Under the pieces are notes generated by a model. The model saw nothing but the letters and a program-made list of their open reading frames with translations. It was not told the DNA's origin and searched no databases. Source: Torreya grandis (Eukaryota > Streptophyta > Pinopsida > Cupressales > Taxaceae). From it: a stretch of 64,000 nucleotides of DNA. Location of the stretch: the NCBI GenBank assembly GCA_037957365.1, contig JARHVA010001922.1, forward strand, positions 1 through 64,000, written 5' to 3'. A program made the translations under genes and the position numbers. How positions within the stretch are numbered: the first letter of the stretch is position 1; every line of letters begins with the position of its first letter. Of the stretch, positions 50,691 through 60,292 are shown piece by piece.

Positions 50691-51480
50691 AGATATTCAA
50701 TGACTTATATTCTCCTTTCTATGGTGGCACTTTAGACTTATGAGTAAGCATTGGCATGCTCCTCTTTCACACTTGGTCTCTAAACCCCAACGATGCTCAT
50801 CATAGTCTCACATTAATATTCCATTTGTAATACCTACATTTACTCTAAGATAAGTCTTAAATATTAAATCATCCAAACCCTAAACTCATTAAAATTGATG
50901 CATCTTTATTATTATTATTTTTAATATCTCACCTTTTATTTTACTTAAGAGTATATTTGTCATTATTGCACATAGCTTTGCATAGGTGGGTTAGTTATGA
51001 AATTATTGCTTGAGATGTCTCTAATTCAATTTACATCAATTTTATATGACTAAAACATTTTTTGGTCAAAGTGCATTTAAATTTTTAGTGCAAATTTAAT
51101 TATAGGCCATTAATGATGGGAAATTGATATTGTTGTAAATTTTGGTAGACATCTCACTTTTGAGTGCCATTTTTTCAAAATTACATGATTTTCTATGCTC
51201 ATTCCATTGGAATAATATATCTTTTAATTGAACTAAAATTATAAAGTGGAAAAATATGGTTGGGGGGTTATTTGAAATATTTTTAGGGTGAGTATTGTGT
51301 TCTATGTCATTTTTTCATTTTGTTTGAATTTTCTATTTTATGCAACAACTACAACTACCACGAATTTATTTCTAAAAAATGGATGTAAATATAATTTCAC
51401 TTCTCACACCATTTAATTACTATGAATGAAAATACAAAATGTAATTCATTTTAAGAATCAAGGGTTTACATTGTATTATA
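50691..51480. other. No gene between E6 and E7
   Basis: The 5' LTR of E7 should lie here but I cannot match it to the 3' LTR beginning at 57999. TTGTATTATAATGAG near 51470 could be a ruined primer site. Confidence 0.4.
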
Positions 51481-51812
51481 ATGAGTATAGATACTGAACC
51501 TAATATAAAAGTAGAAAAAGTTAAGTGGTTCAATCATAGTTATGAGGCATTTAGGTCATTATGTCTACTATTTTATCTTGATCTTCTCTTTCACATAGAT
51601 TCTGTTAAAACACCAAATAGAGTACGAACTAAACTAGAAACACTCTTTGGTAAACTAGATGCGATGAGAGGTCATGAACTAGAAAATGAGATTATGATCT
51701 TAAGTCCTAGTAGCTTTGACAACATTTAGGATTTATTCAAGTATGAATCCTTGAGATTTTAGTTGAAATAATGTGGGGTAGAGAATAAATATGACCAATT
51801 TATTATTTCTAT
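51481..51812 (+). pseudogene. E7 Gag, N-terminal part
   Basis: The frame reads HSYEAFRSLCLLFYLDLLFH, then DSVKTPNRVRTKLETLFGKL and RGHELENEIMILSPSSFDN, the classic copia Gag capsid-like region. A TAG follows the FDNI block, then DLFKYESLRF. The reading stops at T1. If T1 and one 8-bp duplication are removed, the frame passes without break into the part at 52786. The true N-terminus appears missing or mutated, so the ATG at 51481 is internal or degenerate. Confidence 0.88.
51805..51812. repeat. T1 target-site duplication, left
   Basis: ATTTCTAT, matching CTTTCTAT at 52786-52793 in seven of eight bases. Eight base pairs is the hAT hallmark. Confidence 0.82.
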
Positions 51813-52785
51813 CAGGGTAAATTTTAGTGACCCACATAGAAATTAACTTGGGGTTTTTTGGCAAATCTCTAGGTATGTGTTTCAAAAGTTTGATAAAAGT
51901 TAAAAAATGGTGTTTATATGAGAAGGCAAATGGATTAGAAAATCATAACAGGGTGTAGAATCCATATAGGCATGCAAATATACAATAAAAACTCACTGAT
52001 GAACTATACCTTATTTTTTATTTAAATCACATCTCTTCATCATTGAATGATAGAGTTGATGGTGAATGGTAAAAATACTATCAAATGACAGATATGATAG
52101 AAATATTATTTAATTATAGTAATGATGTAATTTCATAATAATATTTCCAAATGATATCAATTTTTTCATTTGATAGTAATGTTGTTAAACATTAGTAATG
52201 TTGGCATTTGATAATAATGCTACCAAATGACAAAAATAGTGTCACTCGATAACAACACTATTGTTCAAAAAAATTATTGTCAAATGACATAGATTATTGT
52301 TAAATGACAACATTACTATCATTCAATAGTTTTACTTTATTTTGACAAAATTTCTACCATTCGGTAACATTATTGTCAAGAGACAACAGTATTGTCATTC
52401 AACATTATTACTATTATTTGACATTATTGTTATCATTAAATATATTTAGTATCACTTGGTAGTATGTTAGCATTCAAAACCATCTCCTGACACTTCCTCC
52501 ATCCCTTTCCTATTACTTAAATTTTTAATTGTAAGTATATAGGTAGTCATATATTTACATATAATGGTGAATAAGTTCATATTAACTATTAATAGAGTGG
52601 TGAACTACATTTATATGCATTAAATTTTTTTTTATAATAGGTGAGATGACTTGGAAAACTAAATTACACCCAAATAATTTAGGTGAATCCAAGTTGTTTA
52701 CCACCCCCTAAAAATAGCCAATTGTCAATTTCTAAAATTGAAATATTCATGAAATAATGAAAAATAGCCACTAAAATTGACCCTA
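51813..52785. mobile_element. T1: hAT-like non-autonomous DNA transposon
   Basis: 973 bp. The left end is CAGGGTAAATTTTAGTGACC. The right end, reverse-complemented, is TAGGGTCAATTTTAGTGGCT, giving terminal inverted repeats matching at about 16 of 20 positions, with CAGGG-type ends as in hAT elements. The 8-bp flanking duplication agrees. The interior is non-coding and rich in an 18-19-bp minisatellite. It has no transposase, so it would have depended on one encoded elsewhere. Removal restores the host Gag frame exactly. Confidence 0.88.
52170..52475. repeat. Degenerate 18-19-bp minisatellite within T1
   Basis: Units such as ATTTGATAGTAATGTTGTT, ATTTGATAATAATGCTACC and ACTTGGTAGTATGTTAGC repeat with substitutions, in places on the opposite strand (CAAATGACA). 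The core matches the T2 minisatellite. Confidence 0.7.
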
Positions 52786-53260
52786 CTTTCTATATTCTCA
52801 AAACTAGTTCCATATTATTTTGACTTTGTCTCTACCTTCCATGGCAACAAAAGTGTTCTTGGAGTCACATGGAAGATGTATTCTTTAGATGACTTTATTT
52901 TTATCTTGACTAAATTCCTCAAAGCCACAATCCCTAATTACAAGGAAAGGGAAATAGAAGGCTTCAAACAATAAGGATAAGAAACAGAAGAAAATGGATC
53001 ATGAGAAGAAGGATCAAAAAAATAAATAACAAAATCTAAACACTAAAACCTCTACTGGAAATGGTAAACCTAAGAATGGATAATGATAAGTGTGCCTATT
53101 GAAATAAACATTGGCATGATGAAAATAAGTGTATGAAGAAAAAAATTGAGCACCTAACTCATATTTTGGAAAATAATAACATAGGTGTTCTTGAATATAT
53201 CAAAAAAAAATTCATCAACCCTGGATTATTCTAAGGCAAATATAAAGGTAAAGAGAGAAA
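52786..53260 (+). pseudogene. E7 Gag, C-terminal part with zinc knuckle
   Basis: This continues the capsid region after T1: FSKLVPYYFDFVSTFHGNKS and WKMYSLDDFIFILTKF, matching the copia Gag segment in which LSKL...VSTF is conserved. A Lys-rich stretch leads to the knuckle C-AY-stop-NKHW-H-DENK-C at 53091-53132, perfectly spaced C-x2-C-x4-H-x4-C except that the second Cys codon is TGA (53100-53102). A basic tail (MKKKIEHLTHILENNN) follows. Confidence 0.88.
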
Positions 53261-53299
53261 AAAGGGGTCAAGTATTTTTTAGTAGTTACAACACTAACT

Positions 53300-53769
53300 T
53301 CTTCATGGGTTATTAACTTAGGTGTTTCTCACCACCTTATTTTTTAAAAGGTTGAGTTTTATTCCTTAGAGCTTTGTAGCATGCCTTATATCACATGGGT
53401 GATGACACTCTAGCAAAATTTTTGAGGAGAGGATCAATTGAAGTGAATGGAGGAATATTTAATAATGTTATATGTGTTCTATCACTCTCAACTAATCTCT
53501 TATCAATGTACCAAATCATCAAATTGATCATTGCATGAGAGTTAAATTTTATACATATTTTATAGTCAGCAAAGAGTTAATAGTGATTTTATAGTGGTAG
53601 AGGGTAGAACATATCACCAGTCTTGTCTATATACCTTATCACACTTTTCAATTAAAATTTATCCTATTGAATTATTGACTCATTTAGATGGAGTTATAAA
53701 ATTATGGCATAAGTGATTTGGCCACATTAACTACCTCTACCTAGAATAACTCAGTCAATAAGATCTAGT
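53300..53769 (+). pseudogene. E7 protease and GAG-pre-integrase (first part)
   Basis: WVINLGVSHHLIF near 53307 is the copia protease block normally reading DSGASHHL, so catalytic Asp is Asn (GAC to AAC would do it) and Ser is Leu. GDDTLAKFLRRGSIEVNGG then STNLLSMYQI follow in another frame, showing a small indel. The pre-integrase motif LWHK-stop-FGHINYLYLE is at about 53701-53745. The reading ends at DLV, where T2 begins. Confidence 0.82.
53762..53769. repeat. T2 target-site duplication, left (weak)
   Basis: GATCTAGT against TATATGGT at 55185-55192: five of eight match. The weak match is backed by exact restoration of the host frame across the site. Confidence 0.6.
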
Positions 53770-54059
53770 CAGGGAAAATTTTAGTGGTGAATATTCATTA
53801 ATTCAAAAATATTCACTTTTTAGGAAATTGTATTTGGTGATTTTTTGGGAGTAGTACATAGACCCATTTACCTAAATTTTTGGGATGTAAATTTTTTTAG
53901 GGGTTAGATCACCAATAATTTATAATAATTATGGGAGCATCCATAAAATTTTACTTATATATATTACATATATATATTTGAATTCACTTCAAAGAAATAT
54001 GATTTTTTTTTTTAAATCATCTCAATCTGAGTCCATATACAAAATTTATGGCCTTGTTT

Positions 54060-54290
54060 TTATTACCTGATAGCATCATGATGTTGTCACTCGACAACAT
54101 GTTGTTGTTTAGTAGCATGCTACCACTCAGAAATATGTTGTCACTTAGTAGCATGTTATCACTTGGTAGTATGCTATCGCTTGGTACTATGATACCACTT
54201 GGTAACATTCTATCACTTGATATCATACTATCACTTAACAAAATTATATCATGTGACATAGTGCTTTCATATGACATATTTTCATTACAT
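54060..54290. repeat. 18-bp minisatellite in T2, about twelve copies
   Basis: Units such as TGGTAGTATGCTATCGCT, TGGTACTATGATACCACT and TGGTAACATTCTATCACT follow one another. Eighteen is a multiple of three, so both strands stay open and show six-residue repeats, which creates two false coding frames. Confidence 0.9.
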
Positions 54291-54310
54291 GTGATATTTT
54301 TGTCATAAGA

Positions 54311-55070
54311 CATGTACAGTCATCTGTCTACATAGTTAAAACATATAGGTTATGGCATAAATTAAAAAAGAATATAAAAAATTTCTAAACCTTAATATTA
54401 TTACATATTTGGATTCTTATTTAATATCTATACAATTTTTAAAAAAATCATCTAAAACTGAGTTCGTATGCAAAAGTTATGGCCTCTAAAAGTTGGTGCT
54501 TTATTGCAACACATTATGATATCGTACAATGGCATAATGTCACATGATGGCATGAAAAAATTTAGATTTATATTTAAAATTTATACAATTTAAAAAATAT
54601 ATATCTCAAATAATTTTTGAATGCAAAATTTATGGCCTCCAAAAGTTGGTGCTGAGTTACAGTGCATTATGCTTGACAGCATAATACACTACAACTCAAC
54701 ACCAACTTCTGAAGGCCATAACTTTTGCATTTGGAAATGATTTGAGAAAAAAAAATTAATTATATAAATTTTAAAGAGGAATCTAATTTTTTTATGTTTC
54801 CATGTGACATTATGCCATCGCATGGCATATTACCGTCGCATGACATAGTGTTGTCACACAACAACATAATGCATTGCAATGAAGAACCAACTTCTAGAGG
54901 CCATAACTTTTGAATACAAAGTCAATTTTAGACAATTTTTTTTTAAATTTCATATCTCTTTGATAAGAATCCAAATATTTAATAATATTGAATTTTAGAA
55001 AAAAATATATTTTTTTTAAATTTATCCCATAACTTATATGTTTTAACTATGTCGACAGATGATTGTATGA
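54311..55070. repeat. Long inverted repeat (arms ~360-390 bp, 4-bp loop)
   Basis: The left arm 54311-54673 and right arm 54678-55070 are complementary in order, meeting at GTGCATTATGCT-TGAC-AGCATAATACAC. Landmarks pair across the whole arm: TTATGGCCTCCAAAAGTTGG with CCAACTTCTGAAGGCCATAA, the outer TGGCCTCTAAAAGTTGG with CCAACTTCTAGAGGCCA, and CATCTGTCTACATAGTTAAAAC with its partner near 55037-55062. A transcript through it would form a long hairpin. Confidence 0.92.
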
Positions 55071-55184
55071 AAAATTTAAGAACATGATTTTTTTTGAAAT
55101 TTTAATATTAAATAAGGGTAAAAATTAGATTTTCCTAAATAAACCTAAGGGGGTTTCTGATATATTCTCTTAAAATGAACCCTG

Positions 55185-56055
55185 TATATGGTCATAGGTT
55201 TACCTAGAGTTCATTTCTCTAAGCATATTTTTGAGGGTTTCACCCTTAGCAAACATCCTAAAGATAAATATAATAAGGTAAAATCATGGAAGGATACACA
55301 ATCATTGGAGTTAATACATGGTGATGTATTTGGGGAATTACCTAAACCATATTTCACTCGGGGTAAGTATGTTATAACCTTCATTTAAGATTTATCTAGG
55401 TATACATGGGTCTACTTCCATCTAAGACTTCAAGGCTCTTATGGAAAAATAATTTAAGAAATTCATTAAGGTTATACATATAGAAAATGGTGGTGAGCAT
55501 GTCAATAATAGGTTTGAGTAGTTTTATACATTAAATGGGATTGGTTTTAGCGTACAGTCTTGTAAATACCTCAACATGATGGTGTTTTAGAATATAAGAA
55601 CATGTCCTTAAAAGAGATGGATAATTACTTGATTCACTCCAAATCACTAACACCTTAGTACTAGGTAGATTAAATCAATTTTTCTTGTTACATTCAAAAT
55701 TTCATTCCTCATAAATCCTCAAAAAGAATCACTCCTTTTTAATCTTGAAATAATTAGAAACCCACAATTAAGAATTTTAAGTTATTAAGATATCTAATTA
55801 TGGCATCCATAACTAAGAAGAAACGTAAGGCTATGAAACATCAGAGTAAATATTACATATTCATAAGTTACCTAGATAGTGTTAATAGATATCAACTTCT
55901 TCATTCGAACATATATGAGTTGTTCATCAAGATAAGTGTTCACTTTCATGATAGTCATCCAGACTCAACATGTGACACTTATTCCACTTCATTAGACTCA
56001 CTTGGATTCAATGATCATTCTAATGATTCATATTATCCTAAGCAAATTCTATAGG
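55185..56055 (+). pseudogene. E7 integrase (copia), broken
   Basis: MVIGLPRVHFSKHIFEGFTL then SKHPKDKYNKVKSW and LELIHGDVFGELPKPYFTRG carry the zinc-finger tail and the first catalytic Asp (HGDV). KYVITFI-stop-DLSRYTWVYF follows. The second Asp site reads HIENGGEH, where DNGGE is usual, so it is Glu here. The Glu site (QHDGVLEYKNMSLKEM) is present. The C-terminal region includes KRKAMKHQSKYYIFISYLDS and a Ser/Asp-rich tail (DSHPDSTCDTYSTSLDSLGF). Several stops and at least one frameshift. Confidence 0.9.
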
Positions 56056-56999
56056 TTGAGGACACTTTTTTCATTTATGATAGTAAGAGTAATGATGGGG
56101 ACTCATCTCCATACACATCTAGCCACACTTTAGAGGATGATGATTCTATACTAACTCACCTACTTTTGGTCCTCTTTGGGAAAGCCAAACACTACAGAGT
56201 GTAGGTACATGAGTTGGGATCCTTCATATGACATGTGGACACATTCATAGTTTTAGATGGGACACATTATTTATATGCCTCTACATCAAATATTTATACT
56301 TTTCAAGAGGCATTGGGTATTCTTGAGTGGGATTCTACCATGCATGAGGAGTATAATTTCTTAATCAAGAATAACACATGAGAATTGACACTCCTTCCTA
56401 AGGGAAGGAATATAGTTTGATGAAGATGGACACATAGGACTAATTATGTAATATATGGGTCAATTGACAAGTTTAAAGCATGGTTGGTCAATAAAGGTTT
56501 ATCACAAATTCTTGGCATTGACTACATGAAAACCTATGCACTAGTTGCCAAAATTAACTCTATCAGACTCACACTTACTATTTGTATATATAATCATTAG
56601 GATATTCATAATATGGATTTGAAGAGTGATTTTAGTGACCTTGAGGAATATATTTACATGGATTAACAACCATGATTTGTCTAAGATTCTTCCTTTGTGT
56701 GTAAACTTTATAAATCCATTTATGGCCTTAAAAAGGTCCCTTAGGCTTCGCATGCTAATATGAATTCCTTATTTATTTCTTAAGGGTTCACTTGGTACCA
56801 TTAAAATTTAAATGTCTATCTTTTACAACAATATGATTCATTTTTTATCATGGTTCTTTATGCTGACAATCTTTTGATATTTGGGAGATCTTCCTTATCC
56901 ATTGCAGTAGTGAAAGAGGTGCTTCATGACAAATTTTCCATGATATATTTGGGCTTGTTAGACTAATTCCTTGGGATTTAAATTTTTAATCCTTATTCA
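56056..56999 (+). pseudogene. E7 reverse transcriptase (copia), YVDD changed
   Basis: LPKGRNIV opens the RT, then YGSIDKFKAWLVNKGLSQIL, GIDYMKTYALVAKINSIRLT, motif A NMDLKSDF with its Asp kept, VCKLYKSIYGLKKVP, and the active-site block LYADNLLIFGRSS at 56856-56894. Family members read YVDD; here Ala and Asn replace Val and the second Asp (codons 56859-56870), which would abolish catalysis. KEVLHDKFSMIYLGLLD follows. Stops fall at expected Gln, Trp or Arg sites. The minus-strand frame at 56541-56753 is a shadow. Confidence 0.92.
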
Positions 57000-57770
57000 T
57001 GGATTATTATTACATAGCTCAAGTATACTCTCGACTTACTTTCTCAATTAACATGGTTTATTGTAAGCTAACTCATACTCCCTTTCTATCTAAAGTCAAG
57101 ATTGAGGTAAATTGTACTTCACCATTAGTCAATGTTACCATGTATTGACAACTTATCAATAACTATATCTACTTGACATGTACCAAACTTGTCATATAAT
57201 ATGTAGTGGGCCAATTATCCAAATTCATTATGGAGCCCCATGAGCTACACTAGAAATAAGTTAAGAGGATTTTGCACTACATTCATGTCACACATAGAAT
57301 TAGGATTCATTATAGAGGTGGCATTAACATCAACTTAATTGGGTACTGACTCAAATTAGGCTATAGATATTTAGAATCATAATTCCACTTTAGATTATAG
57401 TTTCTCCATTGGTTTAAGACCGATTAGTTGGTCAAGAAAGAATTAGAATGATATTATTTTATCATCTATTAAGGTAAACTAGATAGGAGCTATTAATATT
57501 GCCACTGAGGATATCTAGATCTAAGGTATTTTCAAATATTTTTGTATCCATTTCAGATGACCTATGATCATCTAATATAATAAAAAAATATTATTCATAT
57601 TTACAAGAATCTAATCCAACATCGATAGACCAAACACATAGAGATTCATATGCACTTCATAGAGATCTCATCCATGGTCATATCATTGATATAAGATATT
57701 TCTAAATTATAAAAAATATAACTAACATGAATCACTAAAAATTTCACAAAGATAAAGTATCTTCACTTGT
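57000..57770 (+). pseudogene. E7 RNase H (copia), broken
   Basis: STLDYSFSIGLRPISWSRKN near 57390-57450 corresponds to the conserved STSGY-(F)-GS-PISW-S-KKQ block. IGAINIATEDI follows at about 57485, where the catalytic EAEY precedes in relatives but is not readable here. DLIHGHIIDIRYF near 57660 matches the usual C-terminal H-x-RYF-like stretch. Stops throughout. Confidence 0.82.
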
Positions 57771-57998
57771 GATCTCTTCTTGGGGTTCAAGATACTACAA
57801 CATCATCTTCTTTGGGGGTGAGGGGGGATTATATTCATCTTCTTATTTTTATTTCTTTTTTGCAGGGAGGGGGTTTTTTTATATGTTTTTTCTCCTTTTC
57901 TCTACTTTACCAAAAATTGGTTTTTACATGGGTACCTCATCAGGTCATGTTACCAAGACCCATTTATCTTACCCACCTAAGCTATGCTTAATGAGGAG
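57771..57998 (+). promoter_or_regulatory. E7 pol tail and polypurine tracts
   Basis: A strong purine run, GGGGGTGAGGGGGGATTA, lies near 57812. A second, AATGAGGAG, directly abuts TGTTAATG at 57999. The second has the position of a copia primer for plus-strand synthesis, and the first may be a supplementary tract. The frame at 57769-58056 crosses this region and is not an independent gene. Confidence 0.6.
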
Positions 57999-58080
57999 TG
58001 TTAATGTAGTATATTATTTTACTTTTATTATTTATTTTTGTTATTCCTACATGTGAAATAGGATTACAAAATAGATTAGT
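57999..58080 (+). repeat. Start of E7 3' LTR
   Basis: TGTTAATGTAG follows the purine tract in the manner of many plant copia LTRs. The 3' end of the LTR could not be located because no second copy was found, so only its first part is marked. Confidence 0.6.
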
Positions 58081-60292
58081 TTCTTTGTTAGTATCAAAAT
58101 ATAGAAAATTTCACAAAACTTACATATTAAGCCTATTACCTTGGTTGGAAAATTCAATGAAAATAAGAAACAAACAAGAAGCATAAAAAAATGATTATAC
58201 CTTCCCAAAGTAACATCCCTTCATGGATGGTCCATAATCATGATTGTTCCTAGTTATGTAGTTCAAAGCCTTTATTAATGTGGTTGGGAAAGTGCCTCCA
58301 ACACCTCCTCATGTACCATTTTGACTGGTTTGTGTGAATGAAAATGGAATAAATAGTTTAAGATTTATAAGAAATTTTAAATTATATCTTTACACTAGAA
58401 TCCTTGTTATTCATCCATGGTGGCCCTTACATTTATAGGTTAGGCAAATCAATTATGGCCTCTGAATCAATAATGAGATGATTGGTTATAAATGAGTTCA
58501 ATTTTGGAGGGATAATAAATTAATATTTTAGAAATAAGGAACATTTATTAGACATGGCTATCCATAATTTAAATAATTATCTCCATAAATTCTTGGTGTA
58601 TGACATTTTTGATGATGTCATGGGTGATGCCATGGCCCTAATATTTGAATTTGAATTTTTTAAAGTTAGATATTCTTAATTTGTCCTATATTTTTCACTT
58701 AATCATTTTATTATATTTTCTTCCCTAATGGATTATGATTATTCTTTTTAAAACTCTTAGAATTTGATAAGTTACCTTGCACTATTGGTAAAAAATGTCA
58801 ATGTGGTATGTCACAATTCGATTGGAGATGAATTGGAATAAGGTGATAATTGAATATAGGATAGTGCCCCAATTAGGGACATATTGATGTGAATCAAAAA
58901 TTACACATGATGTGTGAAAAAAAATTAGAGTGGTTTGATAGTTTATAGTTTATTTTGAGTGTTGTTACGAGAAGTCATTTAGACTTACAATTTTGACATA
59001 ATAGTTATGAGAATTGGATGTCTATATTTTGCCCATATTTGAAAGGTCATGGTGAAACATTTATTTGAATAAATGGATTTTTAAATAATAAAAAGGTCAC
59101 TTTTAATGATCATGATTAGAATAAATAAACCTCACTCCCACTTTCGATGATTTTAATTGATTTATAGAAAAAGGGTTCACAAAAAATTCCCCTAGGATGC
59201 CCCATCAAGGATGGGGAATGGAAAATAATTTTAACTAATAGGCCCTTGAATATTAAAAAATAGAACACATTAAAAAATAAGAGACTAAAAATGGAGTAAT
59301 TAGAAGGAAATGGTTTGGAAAATAGATATTTAAGCTAAAAATGAGGCTGTTGAGAAGAAAAATGTTTCACAAATAGTGTCACAACCTGATTTCTCTCTAA
59401 GCATAATAACCTATTGATTCATGGATTTTTATGGTTATTATTTGACTAACTATTGTTTATTTAAGTTTTATTTCATATTCTCATTATGGGAAGTTATATA
59501 TTTCTTAATTTACATGACTATTTAGATATGGATCTAGTTGTACTTTTATATTCTATACATGATGATCATGTTTGTTAGTTATTATAGTAGTATACTATAG
59601 ATTATATATGTTTTGGATTAACTAACTCCACTATTTTGAGGTGAATGTAGGATAGATTCATCCCTCAGAGTGTGATGGAGGGAGGTCATCATCAGATAGG
59701 ATGACATAGATGGAGGCATTGAGGGATGACAGAGAGAAAGGCTAGAAACCCACGCACACACCACAAATAGTCAAAAATATTTTTATTAGATATATTTAAT
59801 ATGTATTTTATTTCTTATATGATTTATGTTGTGATTTTGATTATTATTTGATGCTTATACTAATCTAGTTGTGTTATTGCACTTATGGTTATTGTACTTA
59901 AATTTCCTCAGTTATGATGTTTATATATCAGTGATTAGAATTTATTTGTCTTTACCATTAGTTTATGTTGTCTTAGATGAATTGGGTATATGATGATAAT
60001 GTTTTGTGTTAAATGGGATTCTATTTTTTTTCTTGATGTGTGTGATTAAGGTGATTATTAATGGCATACTTATAAGGTTATTATTATTGTTAATAATAAT
60101 TGAATGACTTGTCTAAATGTTAAGTGAATTGTTAAATAATCATTATGCTAAAAGTGATTGCATTTTGACTAATTATTATTAGTTGGGTCTTTGTGATTAA
60201 TCATTGTTAGTATTATTATTAGTCATATGCTAAGATAATTTCAATAGTTTCATTTTGTAAGTATTTTTAGTAACATCATTATGTTTTTAAAT
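58081..60292. other. No gene; E7 LTR remainder and unidentified DNA
   Basis: Contains the rest of E7's 3' LTR, of unknown length, and unassigned AT-rich DNA. A GA-rich stretch at 59640-59740 is more GC-rich than its surroundings but gives no recognisable protein. Confidence 0.4.

Larger units (their letters stand above)
53770..55184. mobile_element. T2: hAT-like foldback DNA transposon
   Basis: 1415 bp with ends CAGGGAAAATTTTAGTGG and, reverse-complemented, CAGGGTTCATTTTAAGAG. About 80 bp of its left end also aligns with the inverted right end of T1, so the two are one family. No coding capacity: the frames at 54017-54313 and 54048-54308 are translations of the minisatellite on each strand. 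The centre is a long inverted repeat. Removing T2 joins DLV to IGLPRVHF of the copia pre-integrase/integrase without frame change. Confidence 0.85.
51481..58080 (+). mobile_element. E7: Ty1/copia element with all domains, twice interrupted
   Basis: The order on the plus strand is gag, zinc knuckle, protease, GAG-pre-integrase, integrase, RT, RNase H, then a purine tract and LTR start. Integrase before RT defines Ty1/copia. Two hAT-like elements (51813-52785, 53770-55184) interrupt gag and the pre-integrase region. Stops are numerous and protease and RT catalytic residues are changed, so the copy is inactive. The 5' LTR was not found. The 3' LTR starts at 57999 but its end is not determined. 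Confidence 0.9.

Noticed and set aside
54017..54313. Frames of 98 (minus) and 86 (plus) codons, opposite strands
   Set aside because: Both are translations of the 18-bp minisatellite in T2. Open reading follows from the unit length, not selection.
57769..58056. 95-codon plus-strand frame, aromatic and Gly-rich
   Set aside because: It spans the end of E7 pol, the purine tract and the LTR start. The Gly run is the purine tract translated.
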